From NCBI RefSeq assembly GCF_000971395.1, contig NZ_BBME01000019.1, forward strand, positions 27,198 through 91,197: 64,000 nt of DNA, in the 5' to 3' direction. How positions within the stretch are numbered: position 1 is the stretch's first letter; every line of letters begins with the position of its first letter. Positions 1 to 8,437 of this stretch are shown here, one piece after another. Both the position numbers and the translations under genes were made by a program. The notes below the pieces were generated by a model, which saw only the letters and a program-made list of their open reading frames with translations, made no database searches and was not told where the DNA came from. Origin of the DNA: Demequina iriomotensis (GTDB lineage Bacteria > Actinomycetota > Actinomycetes > Actinomycetales > Demequinaceae).

Positions 1-530
1 ACCGCCGCCCACACCTCGCGACGCGCCTCGGGGTCGAGGCCCGTGGTGGGCTCGTCCAGGAGGATCACCGGCGGGTCGCCGAGCAGGCTCATGGCGAGGT
101 CGAGGCGCCTGCGCATGCCTCCCGAGTAGGTGCCGGCGCGACGCTCGGCCGCCCCGGCGAGGTCGAGGCGCGCGAGCAGCCGATCGACGGCGGCGCCCGG
201 GTCCGGGACCCGCCGCAGCCGCGCCACGAGGAGCATGTTCTCGCGGCCCGTGAGGACCTCGTCCACCGCGGAGAGCTGGCCGGTGAGGCTGATCGCGGCG
301 CGCGCGCCCGCCGGTGCCGCGGCGACGTCGTGCCCGGCGACCGACGCACGCCCCGCATCGGCCCTCTGCAGGGTGCTGAGGATGCGGATGAGCGTGGTCT
401 TCCCTGCTCCGTTGGAGCCTAGCAGGGCGACGATGCTGCCGCGCGCGACGTCGAGGTCGACCCCGCGCAGCACCTCGAGGTCGCCGTAGGCGTGCCGGAG
501 GCCGCTGATCTCGATCGCCGCGGCGGTCAT
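1..530 (-). CDS. ABC exporter ATP-binding subunit, partial
   Basis: ATP-binding subunit of a drug/lipid-type ABC exporter (DrrA-like family). About 176 N-terminal residues lie in the window; the C-terminus runs off the left edge. Visible are the Walker A GSNGAGKTT near residue 40, the Q-loop SLTGQ, the signature YSGGMRRRLDLA and Walker B VILLDEPTTGLDP, in the expected order. The ATG at 530 overlaps the stop of the DUF1048 gene as ATGA, so it is the third gene of a PadR-DUF1048-ABC operon read leftwards. A membrane permease is expected just beyond the edge. The exported substrate cannot be told from sequence. Confidence 0.9.
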   Translation of the reverse strand, partial: MTAAAIEISGLRHAYGDLEVLRGVDLDVARGSIVALLGSNGAGKTTLIRILSTLQRADAGRASVAGHDVAAAPAGARAAISLTGQLSAVDEVLTGRENMLLVARLRRVPDPGAAVDRLLARLDLAGAAERRAGTYSGGMRRRLDLAMSLLGDPPVILLDEPTTGLDPEARREVWAA

Positions 531-886
531 GGCGCGTCGCCTGCGGCGTGGTCCATCGCCTTGACCAGGCGCGCCCGCTCCTTGTCGATCCACCGGCGCC
601 CGGTGTAGGCCTCGGCGAACTGCTCTGCGAAGTCGACCGGGTCGGCGCCGACGATGTCGCGCACCGGCGTGCCGTCCGCGGCGGCGCGCTCCCACAGGTC
701 GGCCAGGTCGCCGACCATCGTGATCATCACGTCGCCGTCCGTGAGGCCGCCGTAGTACATGAAGTACCGATGCATCGCCATCGCCGCCTCCATGTAGGGC
801 GCGGGCAGCTCGGCCATGCGGCGCACATCGGCCTTGTACTGCTTCTTCTCCGCGAGCGAGCCCGTGAGCTTCTCGATCCAGGGCAT
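527..886 (-). CDS. DUF1048 domain protein
   Basis: Small soluble protein of about 119 residues matching the DUF1048 family, whose members usually sit between a PadR regulator and ABC exporter genes; their biochemical role is not known to me. It is rich in charged and aromatic residues (MHRYFMYYGG, ADLWERAAADG) with no signal peptide or membrane segment. I chose the ATG at 886 rather than the GTG at 889: the GGAGG upstream is six bases from the ATG but only three from the GTG, and ATG gives the ATGA overlap with the padR stop. It is co-translated with both neighbours. Confidence 0.85.
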   Translation of the reverse strand: MPWIEKLTGSLAEKKQYKADVRRMAELPAPYMEAAMAMHRYFMYYGGLTDGDVMITMVGDLADLWERAAADGTPVRDIVGADPVDFAEQFAEAYTGRRWIDKERARLVKAMDHAAGDAP

Positions 887-1218
887 CACTGCCCTCCTTC
901 GGTCTTGAGGTGGGCGAGCCGGTCGGCGAGGAAGCCCCAGCTGCTCCAGAAATCGTCCAGAGCCTCGCGGCCCTGGGGGTTGAGGGTGAACACCTTGCGC
1001 GGCGGACCCTTCTCCGACGGCACCTTCTCGACGTCGACCAGGCCCCGCTGCTCGATGCGGACGAGCAGCGCGTACACGGTGCCCTCCGCGATGTCCGCGA
1101 AGCCCTGGTCGCGCAGCCGTGCCGTGATCTCGTACCCGTAGGCCGGGCCGAGGGCGAGGAGCGCCAGGACGATGCCCTCGAGCGTGCCCTTGAGCATCTC
1201 CGTCATCTGCTTGCCCAC
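886..1218 (-). CDS. PadR family transcriptional regulator
   Basis: Winged-helix repressor of the PadR family, 110 residues, the short PadR-s2 length. The N-terminal motif LKGTLEGIVLALLALGPAYGYEI and the wing region EGTVYALLVRIEQRGLV with EKGPPRKVFTLNPQGREAL are characteristic. It is the first gene of the leftward operon PadR-DUF1048-ABC and most likely represses it, releasing on binding a compound the exporter removes. An imperfect inverted repeat just upstream (1240-1273) is a plausible operator. Confidence 0.93.
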   Translation of the reverse strand: MGKQMTEMLKGTLEGIVLALLALGPAYGYEITARLRDQGFADIAEGTVYALLVRIEQRGLVDVEKVPSEKGPPRKVFTLNPQGREALDDFWSSWGFLADRLAHLKTEGGQ

Positions 1219-1239
1219 GTCGGGTCTCCTCGTGCTACT

Positions 1240-1273
1240 CAGTGTTGCTGACTACCACTACATAGTAACGCTG
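1240..1273. promoter_or_regulatory. Imperfect inverted repeat, candidate PadR operator
   Basis: The arms CAGTGTTGCT (1240-1249) and AGTAACGCTG (1264-1273) pair at eight of ten positions around a 14-base AT-richer centre. The repeat lies 22 bases upstream of the padR start in an otherwise GC-rich region. PadR proteins commonly bind such repeats in their own promoters, so autoregulation is inferred from position. Confidence 0.45.
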
Positions 1274-1360
1274 AATACTGGAAGCGCAAGGTGGCATCCT
1301 CGCTCCGATCCCGCGGAGGTCCTCACTGCCCGAGATCGCCGGACCCGGGCGCTGACGACC

Positions 1361-2002
1361 TCACGCCGCCAGATGGAAGGTGTCCGCGAACCGTCCGACG
1401 AGGTCATCACTGCCGCGCAGCACCTGGACGACCCCGGCGGCGATCGCCCGGTCGGCCGAGAGCTCGCCCGAGACGAGGCGCCGGATGTCGGGCCCCGCGG
1501 AGAAGACGAGGTCCGCGCGCGCCTCGCGCCGCGCGACAGTGAGCGCTGCGCCGTCGACGCGCACGTGAAGCGCCGCAGGACCCAGATGCGCCATGTAGGC
1601 CGTGGGCGGAAGCGCGCTCGCGACCTCGCTCCTGAAGGCGGTGCGCAGCGCCATGGTCATCGAGTCGGGGGTGATGACCTGCTCCGCGCGGGGCTCCCCC
1701 ATCGCCTTGAAGCCCCAGGCGCCGAGCGCCAGCACCACGGGCTCGAGCTCGCGCCCGTACGGCGTGAGCTCGTACACCACCGTGCGCGAGTGCGGCACGC
1801 GCCGCAGGACGCCTGCGGCCTGCAGCTCCTTCAGCCGCGCGGCCAGGATGTTGCTCGGGATGCGGGGCAGCCCCGTCGCCAGCTCGCCGTAGCGGCGCGG
1901 CCCCACGAGCAGGTCGCGGACGATGAGCAGCGCCCAGCGCTCGCCGACCAGCTCGAGGGCCCGGGTGACCCCGCAGTACTGCCCGTACTCGCGTGCGGCC
2001 AT
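1361..2002 (-). CDS. HxlR family regulator with C-terminal SCP2-like domain
   Basis: Winged-helix regulator of 213 residues. Residues 1-95 are a typical HxlR domain: YGQYCGVTRALELVGERWALLIVRDLL, the recognition part GLPRIPSNILAARLKELQAAGVL and the wing YELTPYGREL. The C-terminal half (about 110-213) resembles the sterol-carrier-like extension found in a subset of these regulators and may bind a hydrophobic ligand. Its cysteine near residue 10 is the position used for redox or aldehyde sensing in some HxlR proteins. It follows the VOC gene by five bases and is co-transcribed with it. The palindrome at 2480-2498 ahead of the pair is a likely autoregulatory operator. Confidence 0.88.
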   Translation of the reverse strand: MAAREYGQYCGVTRALELVGERWALLIVRDLLVGPRRYGELATGLPRIPSNILAARLKELQAAGVLRRVPHSRTVVYELTPYGRELEPVVLALGAWGFKAMGEPRAEQVITPDSMTMALRTAFRSEVASALPPTAYMAHLGPAALHVRVDGAALTVARREARADLVFSAGPDIRRLVSGELSADRAIAAGVVQVLRGSDDLVGRFADTFHLAA

Positions 2003-2007
2003 CGACC

Positions 2008-2442
2008 TCAGGCCTGCTGGCTCATGAAGGCCTCAGGCCCCTGCTCCGCGGCGACCGGGTCCATGTACCCGAAGTCGACGACGTTGCCGTCGGGGTCAGC
2101 GAGCTGGCGCTGATACATGAAGCCGAGATCCGTGGGCGGGCCCGGCTCGCTGCCGCCCGCCGCTACGCCCTGCGCGACCGCAGCATCGACCTCCTCCCGG
2201 CTGTCGAGGAAGATCGCGGTCGATGCCGACACCGCCTCCTTCGGGTCGCCGATCGGCAGGTCGGTGAAGGTCTGGAAGAACTCCCGGACCAGGATCATGA
2301 AGTAGCTGTGGCCGTCCTCGACCACCACGCACGCGGCGTTGTGATCGGTGAACTGCGGATTGATGGTGAACCCGACCGCCGTGTAGAACGCCTTCGCGCG
2401 CTCCAGATCGGTCACCGGCAGGTTGACGAACATCGCGGTCAT
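2008..2442 (-). CDS. VOC family (glyoxalase/bleomycin-resistance fold) protein
   Basis: Protein of 144 residues with the VOC fold: MFVNLPVTDLERAKAFYTAVGF opens the first beta-alpha-beta module, and RQLADPDGNVVDFGYMDP closes the second. Family members are metal-dependent lyases, dioxygenases or binding proteins; the substrate cannot be assigned here. A longer open frame extends upstream but has no ribosome binding site; the ATG at 2442, followed by TAMFVNLPV, begins exactly at the domain. It is the first gene of a two-gene operon with the HxlR regulator and is preceded 38 bases upstream by a perfect inverted repeat. Confidence 0.85.
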   Translation of the reverse strand: MTAMFVNLPVTDLERAKAFYTAVGFTINPQFTDHNAACVVVEDGHSYFMILVREFFQTFTDLPIGDPKEAVSASTAIFLDSREEVDAAVAQGVAAGGSEPGPPTDLGFMYQRQLADPDGNVVDFGYMDPVAAEQGPEAFMSQQA

Positions 2443-2479
2443 CGCGACCCCCTCTTCGTAGGTCCATCGACGCCTCTCA

Positions 2480-2498
2480 CACTTGCAATAAGCAAGTG
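2480..2498. promoter_or_regulatory. Perfect inverted repeat, candidate HxlR operator
   Basis: CACTTGC and GCAAGTG form perfect seven-base arms around AATAA. This AT-rich palindrome sits 38 bases upstream of the VOC start, in the promoter of the VOC-HxlR operon. HxlR proteins typically bind repeats in their own promoter; the assignment is by position. Confidence 0.5.
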
Positions 2499-2558
2499 AT
2501 CCGTCAAGGGCGCGGCGCCCGAAGCACGGGAGACCTGCGGGGACGCGGCGGGCGGAGC

Positions 2559-3098
2559 TCAGCCCAGGGGCACGGTGTGGATCGCCGAGTCGAGCGACGA
2601 GCCGTTGAGCTCGAGGTAGAGATGCCGCTCGGTGATGGAGACCGTGAGCGCGTTGCGCCGCTCGAGCAGCGCCGCGGCCGCCTCCACGAAGCCGGGATCG
2701 AAGCTGTGGAGCAGGATCCGCTCGCGCTGGTGGATCTTCTTGCTCTCCCAGCGCGCGAGGACCTTGGCCGGATCGTGCTGCGTGTAGACCGCGGTCCGGG
2801 ATGCGAGGCGGCTCCCGCGGTGGAGGCGCTCCGCCTCCGGCTGGCCCACCTCGATCCACGCGGTGACGAGCCCCGTGAGGTCGCGGACCAGCACCGCCGG
2901 CTCCTCCGTGGTCGAGATGCCCTCGGAGAACGTGATGCCGTCCTCGTGCTCGAGGCAGAAGGCGAACAGGCGCGTCATCATGAACGCCGCGGTCTCGGAC
3001 GGGTGCCGCGCGACGCGGAGCGACAGGTCCTCGTAGACGCCGCGGTCGACGTCCGCGAGGGTGATGTCGAACGTGTGAACAGTCGCGCCGGCAGCCAT
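2559..3098 (-). CDS. YaeQ family protein
   Basis: Soluble protein of 179 residues that matches the YaeQ family, which has a PD-(D/E)XK nuclease-like fold but no firmly established activity. Family landmarks are the start VHTFDITLADVDRGVYEDL, the RVARHPSET segment, ITFSEGISTTEEPAV, WIEVGQPEAERLH and the closing LYLELNGSSLD. The ATG at 3098 begins at the family start; a longer in-frame extension through the upstream hairpin region is unlikely. It stands alone, leftward, with a large inverted repeat (3187-3278) upstream. Confidence 0.88.
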   Translation of the reverse strand: MAAGATVHTFDITLADVDRGVYEDLSLRVARHPSETAAFMMTRLFAFCLEHEDGITFSEGISTTEEPAVLVRDLTGLVTAWIEVGQPEAERLHRGSRLASRTAVYTQHDPAKVLARWESKKIHQRERILLHSFDPGFVEAAAALLERRNALTVSITERHLYLELNGSSLDSAIHTVPLG

Positions 3099-3186
3099 GG
3101 CGCACCAGCCTACGACGTCCTGGTCGGCCCGCCTGCGCGGGGTGGCGGCGCACCGCTGCTCGCGGTGGTGCGTGCCCCGGTGCTCC

Positions 3187-3278
3187 GCGAATTCATGCAG
3201 ATCGCGACGGCTCGACGTGCCGCCCGCCCGCGCCGCCCGCGCCGCCTCGCGGGCGCGTCGCGACTCGCATGAATTCGC
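3187..3278. repeat. Long intergenic inverted repeat (23 bp arms)
   Basis: Arms at 3187-3209 and 3256-3278 match at 20 of 23 positions: outer GCGAATTCATGC, a three-base mismatch, then TCGCGACG. The 46-base centre is almost pure G+C with CCGCCCGCC-like runs. The AT-containing outer arm (with an EcoRI-type GAATTC) stands out from the local composition. It lies between the tRNA-Leu and the yaeQ-like gene, both leftward. It could be a terminator, a structured leader or a small mobile palindrome. Confidence 0.7.
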
Positions 3279-3335
3279 CGAGGACGGCGGTAGACGTGCA
3301 CCGATGCCCTCCGCGCGCGGCCGATGCCGGACACG

Positions 3336-3409
3336 TGCCCCCGGCGGGGTTCGAACCCGCACTGGGCCGGGTTTAAGCCGGCTGCCTCTGCCAGTTGGGC
3401 TACGGGGGC
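3336..3409 (-). tRNA. tRNA-Leu (anticodon UAA), short variable loop
   Basis: The minus strand folds as a cloverleaf: acceptor GCCCCCG with CGGGGGC, anticodon arm GCCGG-CTTAAAC-CCGGC (anticodon TAA, T33 present), T arm GCGGG-TTCGAAC-CCCGC, discriminator A. CCA is not encoded. The variable loop is only about five bases, whereas bacterial leucine tRNAs normally carry a long variable arm. It lies downstream of ppx and reads the UUA codon, which is rare in this GC-rich genome. Confidence 0.88.
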
Positions 3410-3420
3410 GGCTTCCTCGC

Positions 3421-3430
3421 GGACGATGCG
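3421..3430 (+). repeat. GGACGATGCG dispersed motif, intergenic copy
   Basis: Exact copy of the 10-mer, extended as GGACGATGCGCGGG, lying six bases past the ppx stop in the short gap before the tRNA. See the finding on the dispersed motif. Confidence 0.8.
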
Positions 3431-3435
3431 CGGGT

Positions 3436-4389
3436 TCAGGCCCGCTCGGCCGCCGAGAACGCGATGCCGTCGAGGATGTCGTGCTCGCTCGTCACGACGT
3501 GGGGTAACGTGCCTCCCGCGGCGACCACCGCGTCACGCACGCGCGTCATCACGGTGCGCCACACGAGCGCGCCCGCGCCGATGACGTCCACGCGGCCCGG
3601 GTGCATGAACCCGAGCGCCGCCCTCTCGGTCCGCGAGGCCGCGAGCAGCTCGTCGCACGCACGGATCGCGTCGTCGATGTCGACGACGGCGCCGTTGATC
3701 GCGTCGCGGTCGTACTCGGGCAGGCCCAGGGCGTGCGCGGTCACGGTCGTGATGGTGCCGGCGAGCCCCACGAGCGTGCGCGTCCGCTCCACGGGCACAC
3801 CGGCGAAGGCCATGTCGATCGCCTCGTGGACGTCGCGCTCGGCGGCGGCGACCTGCTCGCGGCTGGGCGGGTCCCCCGCCAGGTGACGCTCGGTCATGCG
3901 GACGCAGCCGACATCCATCGAGTGCGCCGCCTCGGGCTGCTCGACGCCGAGCACCACCTCGGTGGAGCCGCCGCCCAGGTCGACCACCAGGAACGGCGCA
4001 TCGTGCGCCGCGTCGAGCGCGCCCGTCGCACCCCTGAAGGACAGCGCGGCCTCCTCGGCTCCCGAGATGACCTCGGGGACCACGCCGAGTCGGTCCGAGA
4101 TACCGGCGAGGAAGACGTCGCGGTTGCGCGCGTCGCGCGTGGCGGACGTGGCGACGAACCGGATCGCCTCCACGCCGTGCTCGCGGCACTGCGCGGCGTA
4201 GGCGTCGGTGGCGGCGAAGGTCCGCTGCAGCGCCTCGGGCGCGAACTCGCCCGTGCGGTCCACGCCCTGACCCAGCCGCACCACGGTCATGGTGCGGACC
4301 ACGTCGGTCAGGGTGCCGGCGGCGAGGTCGACGTCGGCGATGAGCAGGCGGATCGAGTTGGTCCCGCAGTCGATGGCGGCTACACGCAT
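3436..4389 (-). CDS. ppx: Ppx/GppA family exopolyphosphatase
   Basis: Protein of 317 residues, the short actinobacterial Ppx type with only the two ASKHA ATPase-fold subdomains. Landmarks are the N-terminal phosphate loop AAIDCGTNSIRLL, ATSATRDARNRD, SGAEEAALSFRGA and the second phosphate loop VVDLGGGSTEVVLG; the catalytic glutamate lies in the SGAEEA region. It removes terminal phosphate from polyphosphate and/or pppGpp, linking it to the stringent response. It ends the leftward divIC-DUF501-ppx string, nine bases behind DUF501, the order also seen in mycobacteria (ppx2). Confidence 0.93.
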   Translation of the reverse strand: MRVAAIDCGTNSIRLLIADVDLAAGTLTDVVRTMTVVRLGQGVDRTGEFAPEALQRTFAATDAYAAQCREHGVEAIRFVATSATRDARNRDVFLAGISDRLGVVPEVISGAEEAALSFRGATGALDAAHDAPFLVVDLGGGSTEVVLGVEQPEAAHSMDVGCVRMTERHLAGDPPSREQVAAAERDVHEAIDMAFAGVPVERTRTLVGLAGTITTVTAHALGLPEYDRDAINGAVVDIDDAIRACDELLAASRTERAALGFMHPGRVDVIGAGALVWRTVMTRVRDAVVAAGGTLPHVVTSEHDILDGIAFSAAERA

Positions 4390-4398
4390 GGCTGCAGA

Positions 4399-4917
4399 CT
4401 ATCCGGCCACGTCGACCGCGCACGTGCAGCGGTCGGGGCGGAACGAGTCCGCGATGAGCGCGAGCGCCTCGTCTCCGAGCGGGTTCACCCCGGGACCGGC
4501 GGCGAGCGCATGGCCCACCAGCACGTGGAGGCACTTGACGCGGTCGGGCATGCCCCCGGCCGAGATGCCGTGGATCTCCGGCACGTCGCCGAGCGCGTAG
4601 CGCTCCTCGAGGTAGCGCTCGTGCGCCGCGCGATAGGCCTCGACCAGCTCGGGCTCCTCGCCGGACTCGAGCCGGGCCTGCATGTCCTTCATCACTCCGT
4701 TGGCCTCGAGCGTCGAGACCGCGGCCACCGCATCGGGATGCGTGAGGTAGTACTGCGTGGGGAAGGGTGTGCCGTCCGGCAGCCGCGGCGCCGTGTGGAC
4801 CACGGTCGGGTTGCCGCACACGCAGCGGGCGGCGATGGCCACGATGCCGCGCGGCTCGCGTCCCAGCTGGGCGGCGAGGACGGCGACGTCACGTTCGGTC
4901 GCGGGGGTGTCGGTCAC
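4399..4917 (-). CDS. DUF501 domain protein
   Basis: Conserved actinobacterial protein of 172 residues. The DUF501 core is visible as LGREPRGIVAIAARCVCGNPTVVHTAPRL, FPTQYYLTHPDAV, and the C-terminal GGMPDRVKCLHVLVGHALAAGPGVNPLGDEAL with DRCTC. Several conserved cysteine and histidine residues (CVCG, KCLH, CTC) suggest a metal site; no function is established to my knowledge. It is always found between divIC/ftsB-like and ppx genes, as here, nine to ten bases from each, so it is part of the same transcript. Confidence 0.92.
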   Translation of the reverse strand: MTDTPATERDVAVLAAQLGREPRGIVAIAARCVCGNPTVVHTAPRLPDGTPFPTQYYLTHPDAVAAVSTLEANGVMKDMQARLESGEEPELVEAYRAAHERYLEERYALGDVPEIHGISAGGMPDRVKCLHVLVGHALAAGPGVNPLGDEALALIADSFRPDRCTCAVDVAG

Positions 4918-4926
4918 CCTGAGAGT

Positions 4927-5646
4927 CTAGTCGGCGTCCTCGGCGGACGATGCGGGGCCCTGCTTGCCCCCGCCGGCGTCGACGTCGGCCTCGCCCGCCT
5001 CCTCGACGGAGCCCCACAGCCGCGTGTACCAGGTCCCCGACTCCTCGATCGCCTGGTCCGTCTCGGCCGCGGGCGAGCCCTCCGCCGCACCCTCGACGGT
5101 CTCCGGGTCGATGACGCGGTACGGGGTCTCGCCCGGGTACACGTAGGCGAGGCGCTCACGCGCCTGGGCCTCGACGTAGGCCGGATCGTCCCAGCGCGCG
5201 ACCTCTGCCGTGAGGTCGTCGACCGACTCCTGCGCGGTGACCGCATCGGCGCGCAGCTGCAGGAGGTCCTCCTGCTGACGGAAGTACGCGCGCAGCGACG
5301 GCAGCACCACGGCCGCCGCGAGCACCACCACGCCGACGAGCACGAGCACGCGCAACGAGAACGCCGAGAACCACGATCCTCGCAGCTGGACGGGCTCGAT
5401 GCGGTTGCGCGTGGCCGCGGTCCGCGTCGCACGCGTGCTGGGCCCGGGCCTGCTCGACGCGCGCGCCTTCGGGATCCGCACGCCGCCCGTGGAGGGCGCC
5501 GCGCGGCGACGCGGAGTCGACCGGACCCGCGGGGCGGCCGTCGGGACCGACCCCGTCGCCGCGCGCACGCCTGGAGCCTGCGGGCGACGCGCCCCGCCCG
5601 CGGGCGAGGCGGCCGGGCGCGGCTCGCGGCGGGTCGGATCGGTCAC
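4927..5646 (-). CDS. Septum formation initiator (DivIC/FtsB-like) protein
   Basis: Bitopic division protein of 239 residues. The first ~95 residues are a disordered Ala/Arg/Pro-rich cytoplasmic tail, followed by one membrane helix (LRVLVLVGVVVLAAAVVLPSL), a coiled coil (RQQEDLLQLRADAVTAQESVDDLTAEV) and the FtsB-like segment ARWDDPAYVEAQARERLAYVYPGE. It should act with FtsL and FtsQ in the divisome. I used the GTG at 5646 (MTDPTRREP); the frame stays open upstream into the eno terminator, which rules out a longer start. The C-terminus is an acidic low-complexity tail. It follows eno and precedes DUF501. Confidence 0.88.
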   Translation of the reverse strand: MTDPTRREPRPAASPAGGARRPQAPGVRAATGSVPTAAPRVRSTPRRRAAPSTGGVRIPKARASSRPGPSTRATRTAATRNRIEPVQLRGSWFSAFSLRVLVLVGVVVLAAAVVLPSLRAYFRQQEDLLQLRADAVTAQESVDDLTAEVARWDDPAYVEAQARERLAYVYPGETPYRVIDPETVEGAAEGSPAAETDQAIEESGTWYTRLWGSVEEAGEADVDAGGGKQGPASSAEDAD

Positions 5647-5725
5647 GTGGCTATTGTCCAGGCTCGCGGCCCGTCCCCCGGACGCCGGGCCCCGCGAGTC
5701 GCGCAGAACACCCGGGGAATGCGGA

Positions 5726-5757
5726 ACGGGCGCGCCTCCCGAGGGAGACGCGCCCGT
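5726..5757. terminator. Hairpin downstream of eno
   Basis: ACGGGCGCG at 5726 pairs perfectly with CGCGCCCGT at the other end, and an inner CTCCC pairs with GGGAG around a two-base loop, giving a stem of about 15 pairs. It sits 20 bases past the eno stop and before the divIC start. There is no T tract, as is usual for actinobacterial intrinsic terminators. Confidence 0.75.
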
Positions 5758-5776
5758 CCGTCGAGCGTCGTGGGGC

Positions 5777-7099
<1,323 letters not shown>

Positions 7100-7107
7100 C
7101 TAACGAT

Positions 7108-7123
7108 GCGCACGGGGGTGCGC
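7108..7123. terminator. Small hairpin between mazG and eno
   Basis: GCGCAC and GTGCGC form a perfect six-base stem around GGGG, 15 bases past the mazG stop in the leftward direction. It may weaken read-through from mazG into eno; the evidence is modest. Confidence 0.35.
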
Positions 7124-7138
7124 TGAGCGACGTACGTC

Positions 7139-7813
7139 CTACGCCGGTGAACCTTCGGTATCGGGGCGTCCTGCCTGCTCAGCCGCGCGAGCGGCCTCCT
7201 CGACCCGGCGCACGGAGGCACGCAGCGCGGTCTCCGCGTCGACGCCCTCGGCCCGCGCGCGGGCCACGAGCGCGAGCAGGGCGTCGCCCACGGCGGCGTC
7301 GGACGATGCGTCGGCGGCGGGGGCACCGGTGGCCGGGGCGCCGGGAAGGCCGGCGCGCTCGGCGCGGCCGAGCACCTTCTGCGCCCGCGCGAGCGCGGAC
7401 AACGTCGCGGGGATGCCGTCGAAGGCGCTCTCGCGGCCCGAGGTCTCCGCCTTGATGCGGTCCCAGCGGCGCAGATGCTCGTCCATGTCACCCGCGGACT
7501 CGTCCCCGAACACGTGCGGGTGGCGCGCCACGAGCTTGTCGGCGCACGCGTCGGCGATCTCGGACAGCCCGAACGGCTCGGTCGGATGCTCCTGCGCGAC
7601 GCGCGCGTGGAACACCACCTGGAGGAGCACGTCGCCGAGCTCCTCGCGAAGGTGATCGCGCGAGCCCGTCTCGATCGCCTCGACCAGCTCGTGCGCCTCC
7701 TCGATGGCGTACGGCGCGAGCGACTCGTGGGTCTGCTGGGCGTCCCAGTCGCAGCCCCCGGGTGAGCGGAGGCGATCCATCACCTCCACCAAGCGGTCGA
7801 GACCGTCAGCCAC
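7139..7813 (-). CDS. mazG: MazG nucleoside triphosphate pyrophosphohydrolase
   Basis: House-cleaning enzyme that hydrolyses non-canonical or excess NTPs to NMP and pyrophosphate. The 224-residue protein has one MazG domain at residues ~1-115: VMDRLRSPGGCDWDAQQTHESL, the metal-binding EEAHELVEAIE and LREELGDVLLQVVFHARVA. The C-terminal ~100 residues are an alanine-rich helical tail instead of the second MazG domain of the E. coli enzyme. Its start overlaps the end of the lipoprotein gene by eight bases, so the two are translationally coupled. The order mfd-mazG-eno matches mycobacteria. Confidence 0.93.
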   Translation of the reverse strand: MADGLDRLVEVMDRLRSPGGCDWDAQQTHESLAPYAIEEAHELVEAIETGSRDHLREELGDVLLQVVFHARVAQEHPTEPFGLSEIADACADKLVARHPHVFGDESAGDMDEHLRRWDRIKAETSGRESAFDGIPATLSALARAQKVLGRAERAGLPGAPATGAPAADASSDAAVGDALLALVARARAEGVDAETALRASVRRVEEAARAAEQAGRPDTEGSPA

Positions 7814-8417
7814 GCGCCGCCCAGGACGGCGACGCGTCGGCGAAGCCGCTCACGCCGATGAACGCGGTGAAGGCGTAGTTGCCGAGGCCCTGGACCTCGG
7901 CGTCGCCCACCGCGGCCTGCGCGGAGGTGACCAGCGCATCGGCCGAGAGCTCTCCCAGGCGGGGCGACACGGCGACGTCCTCCGGGAGCCCGTCGACCGC
8001 GGCGCGCAGCACCGTGCCGGTGGTGTCGGCGTAGGTCGCGACGTAGAGCGCGAGCACGTTCTCGACGGACTCGACCACGGCCTCGCTCGGCTCGGGGTCC
8101 TCGACGCCCGCGTACCGGAGCCACTCTGTGGCGAACGTCGTCGCGACGCCCTCGTTGATCTGCGCGCCGTTCTCGGCCGCGGCGTCGACCAGGCCGGGGC
8201 CCAGCAGCGCGGCCGTCGCGAGCGACTGGCGGTCCGGGACGATCGCCCCGTCGCTGTCCGCCTCCCACGCCGCCGCGATGGCGTCGAGGTCCGCGGAGGT
8301 GAGCGTCGCATCGTCCGTCTGCACCGCGACGCCGGGGGCGGCGGCCTGGCCCGGCACGGCGCAGCCGGCGAGCAGGAGGGACGATGCGGCGAGGACGGCG
8401 AGTCGAGACGAGCGCAT
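7806..8417 (-). CDS. Putative lipoprotein, unknown function
   Basis: Predicted exported lipoprotein of 203 residues: signal MRSSRLAVLAASSLLLAGC with a clean lipobox LAGC. The mature part (ATLTSADLDAIAAAWEADSDGAIVPDRQSLATAALL) faintly resembles the N-terminal helical region of SurA-type chaperones, but no PPIase domain follows. I chose the ATG at 8417, which has AGGA eight to nine bases upstream; an ATG three codons earlier has no spacing for one. The gene lies between mfd and mazG, 20 bases after mfd, and overlaps mazG by eight bases. Function is not recognised. Confidence 0.75.
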   Translation of the reverse strand: MRSSRLAVLAASSLLLAGCAVPGQAAAPGVAVQTDDATLTSADLDAIAAAWEADSDGAIVPDRQSLATAALLGPGLVDAAAENGAQINEGVATTFATEWLRYAGVEDPEPSEAVVESVENVLALYVATYADTTGTVLRAAVDGLPEDVAVSPRLGELSADALVTSAQAAVGDAEVQGLGNYAFTAFIGVSGFADASPSWAARG

Positions 8418-8437
8418 GGGCGTCATCCTAATGTCGC

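Noticed and set aside
3210..3255. CCGCCCGCC-like run as a tandem repeat or CRISPR-like array
   Set aside because: The units are irregular and only 46 bases long; it is the GC-rich loop of the palindrome.
3336..3409. Reading the tRNA as an ochre suppressor (anticodon TTA)
   Set aside because: The seven-base loop is CTTAAAC flanked by five perfect pairs, which sets the anticodon as TAA with T33 in place.
3336..3409. The tRNA-Leu region as an integration (att) site with the 3187-3278 palindrome as a remnant
   Set aside because: No duplicated tRNA 3' end and no integrase fragment is present nearby.
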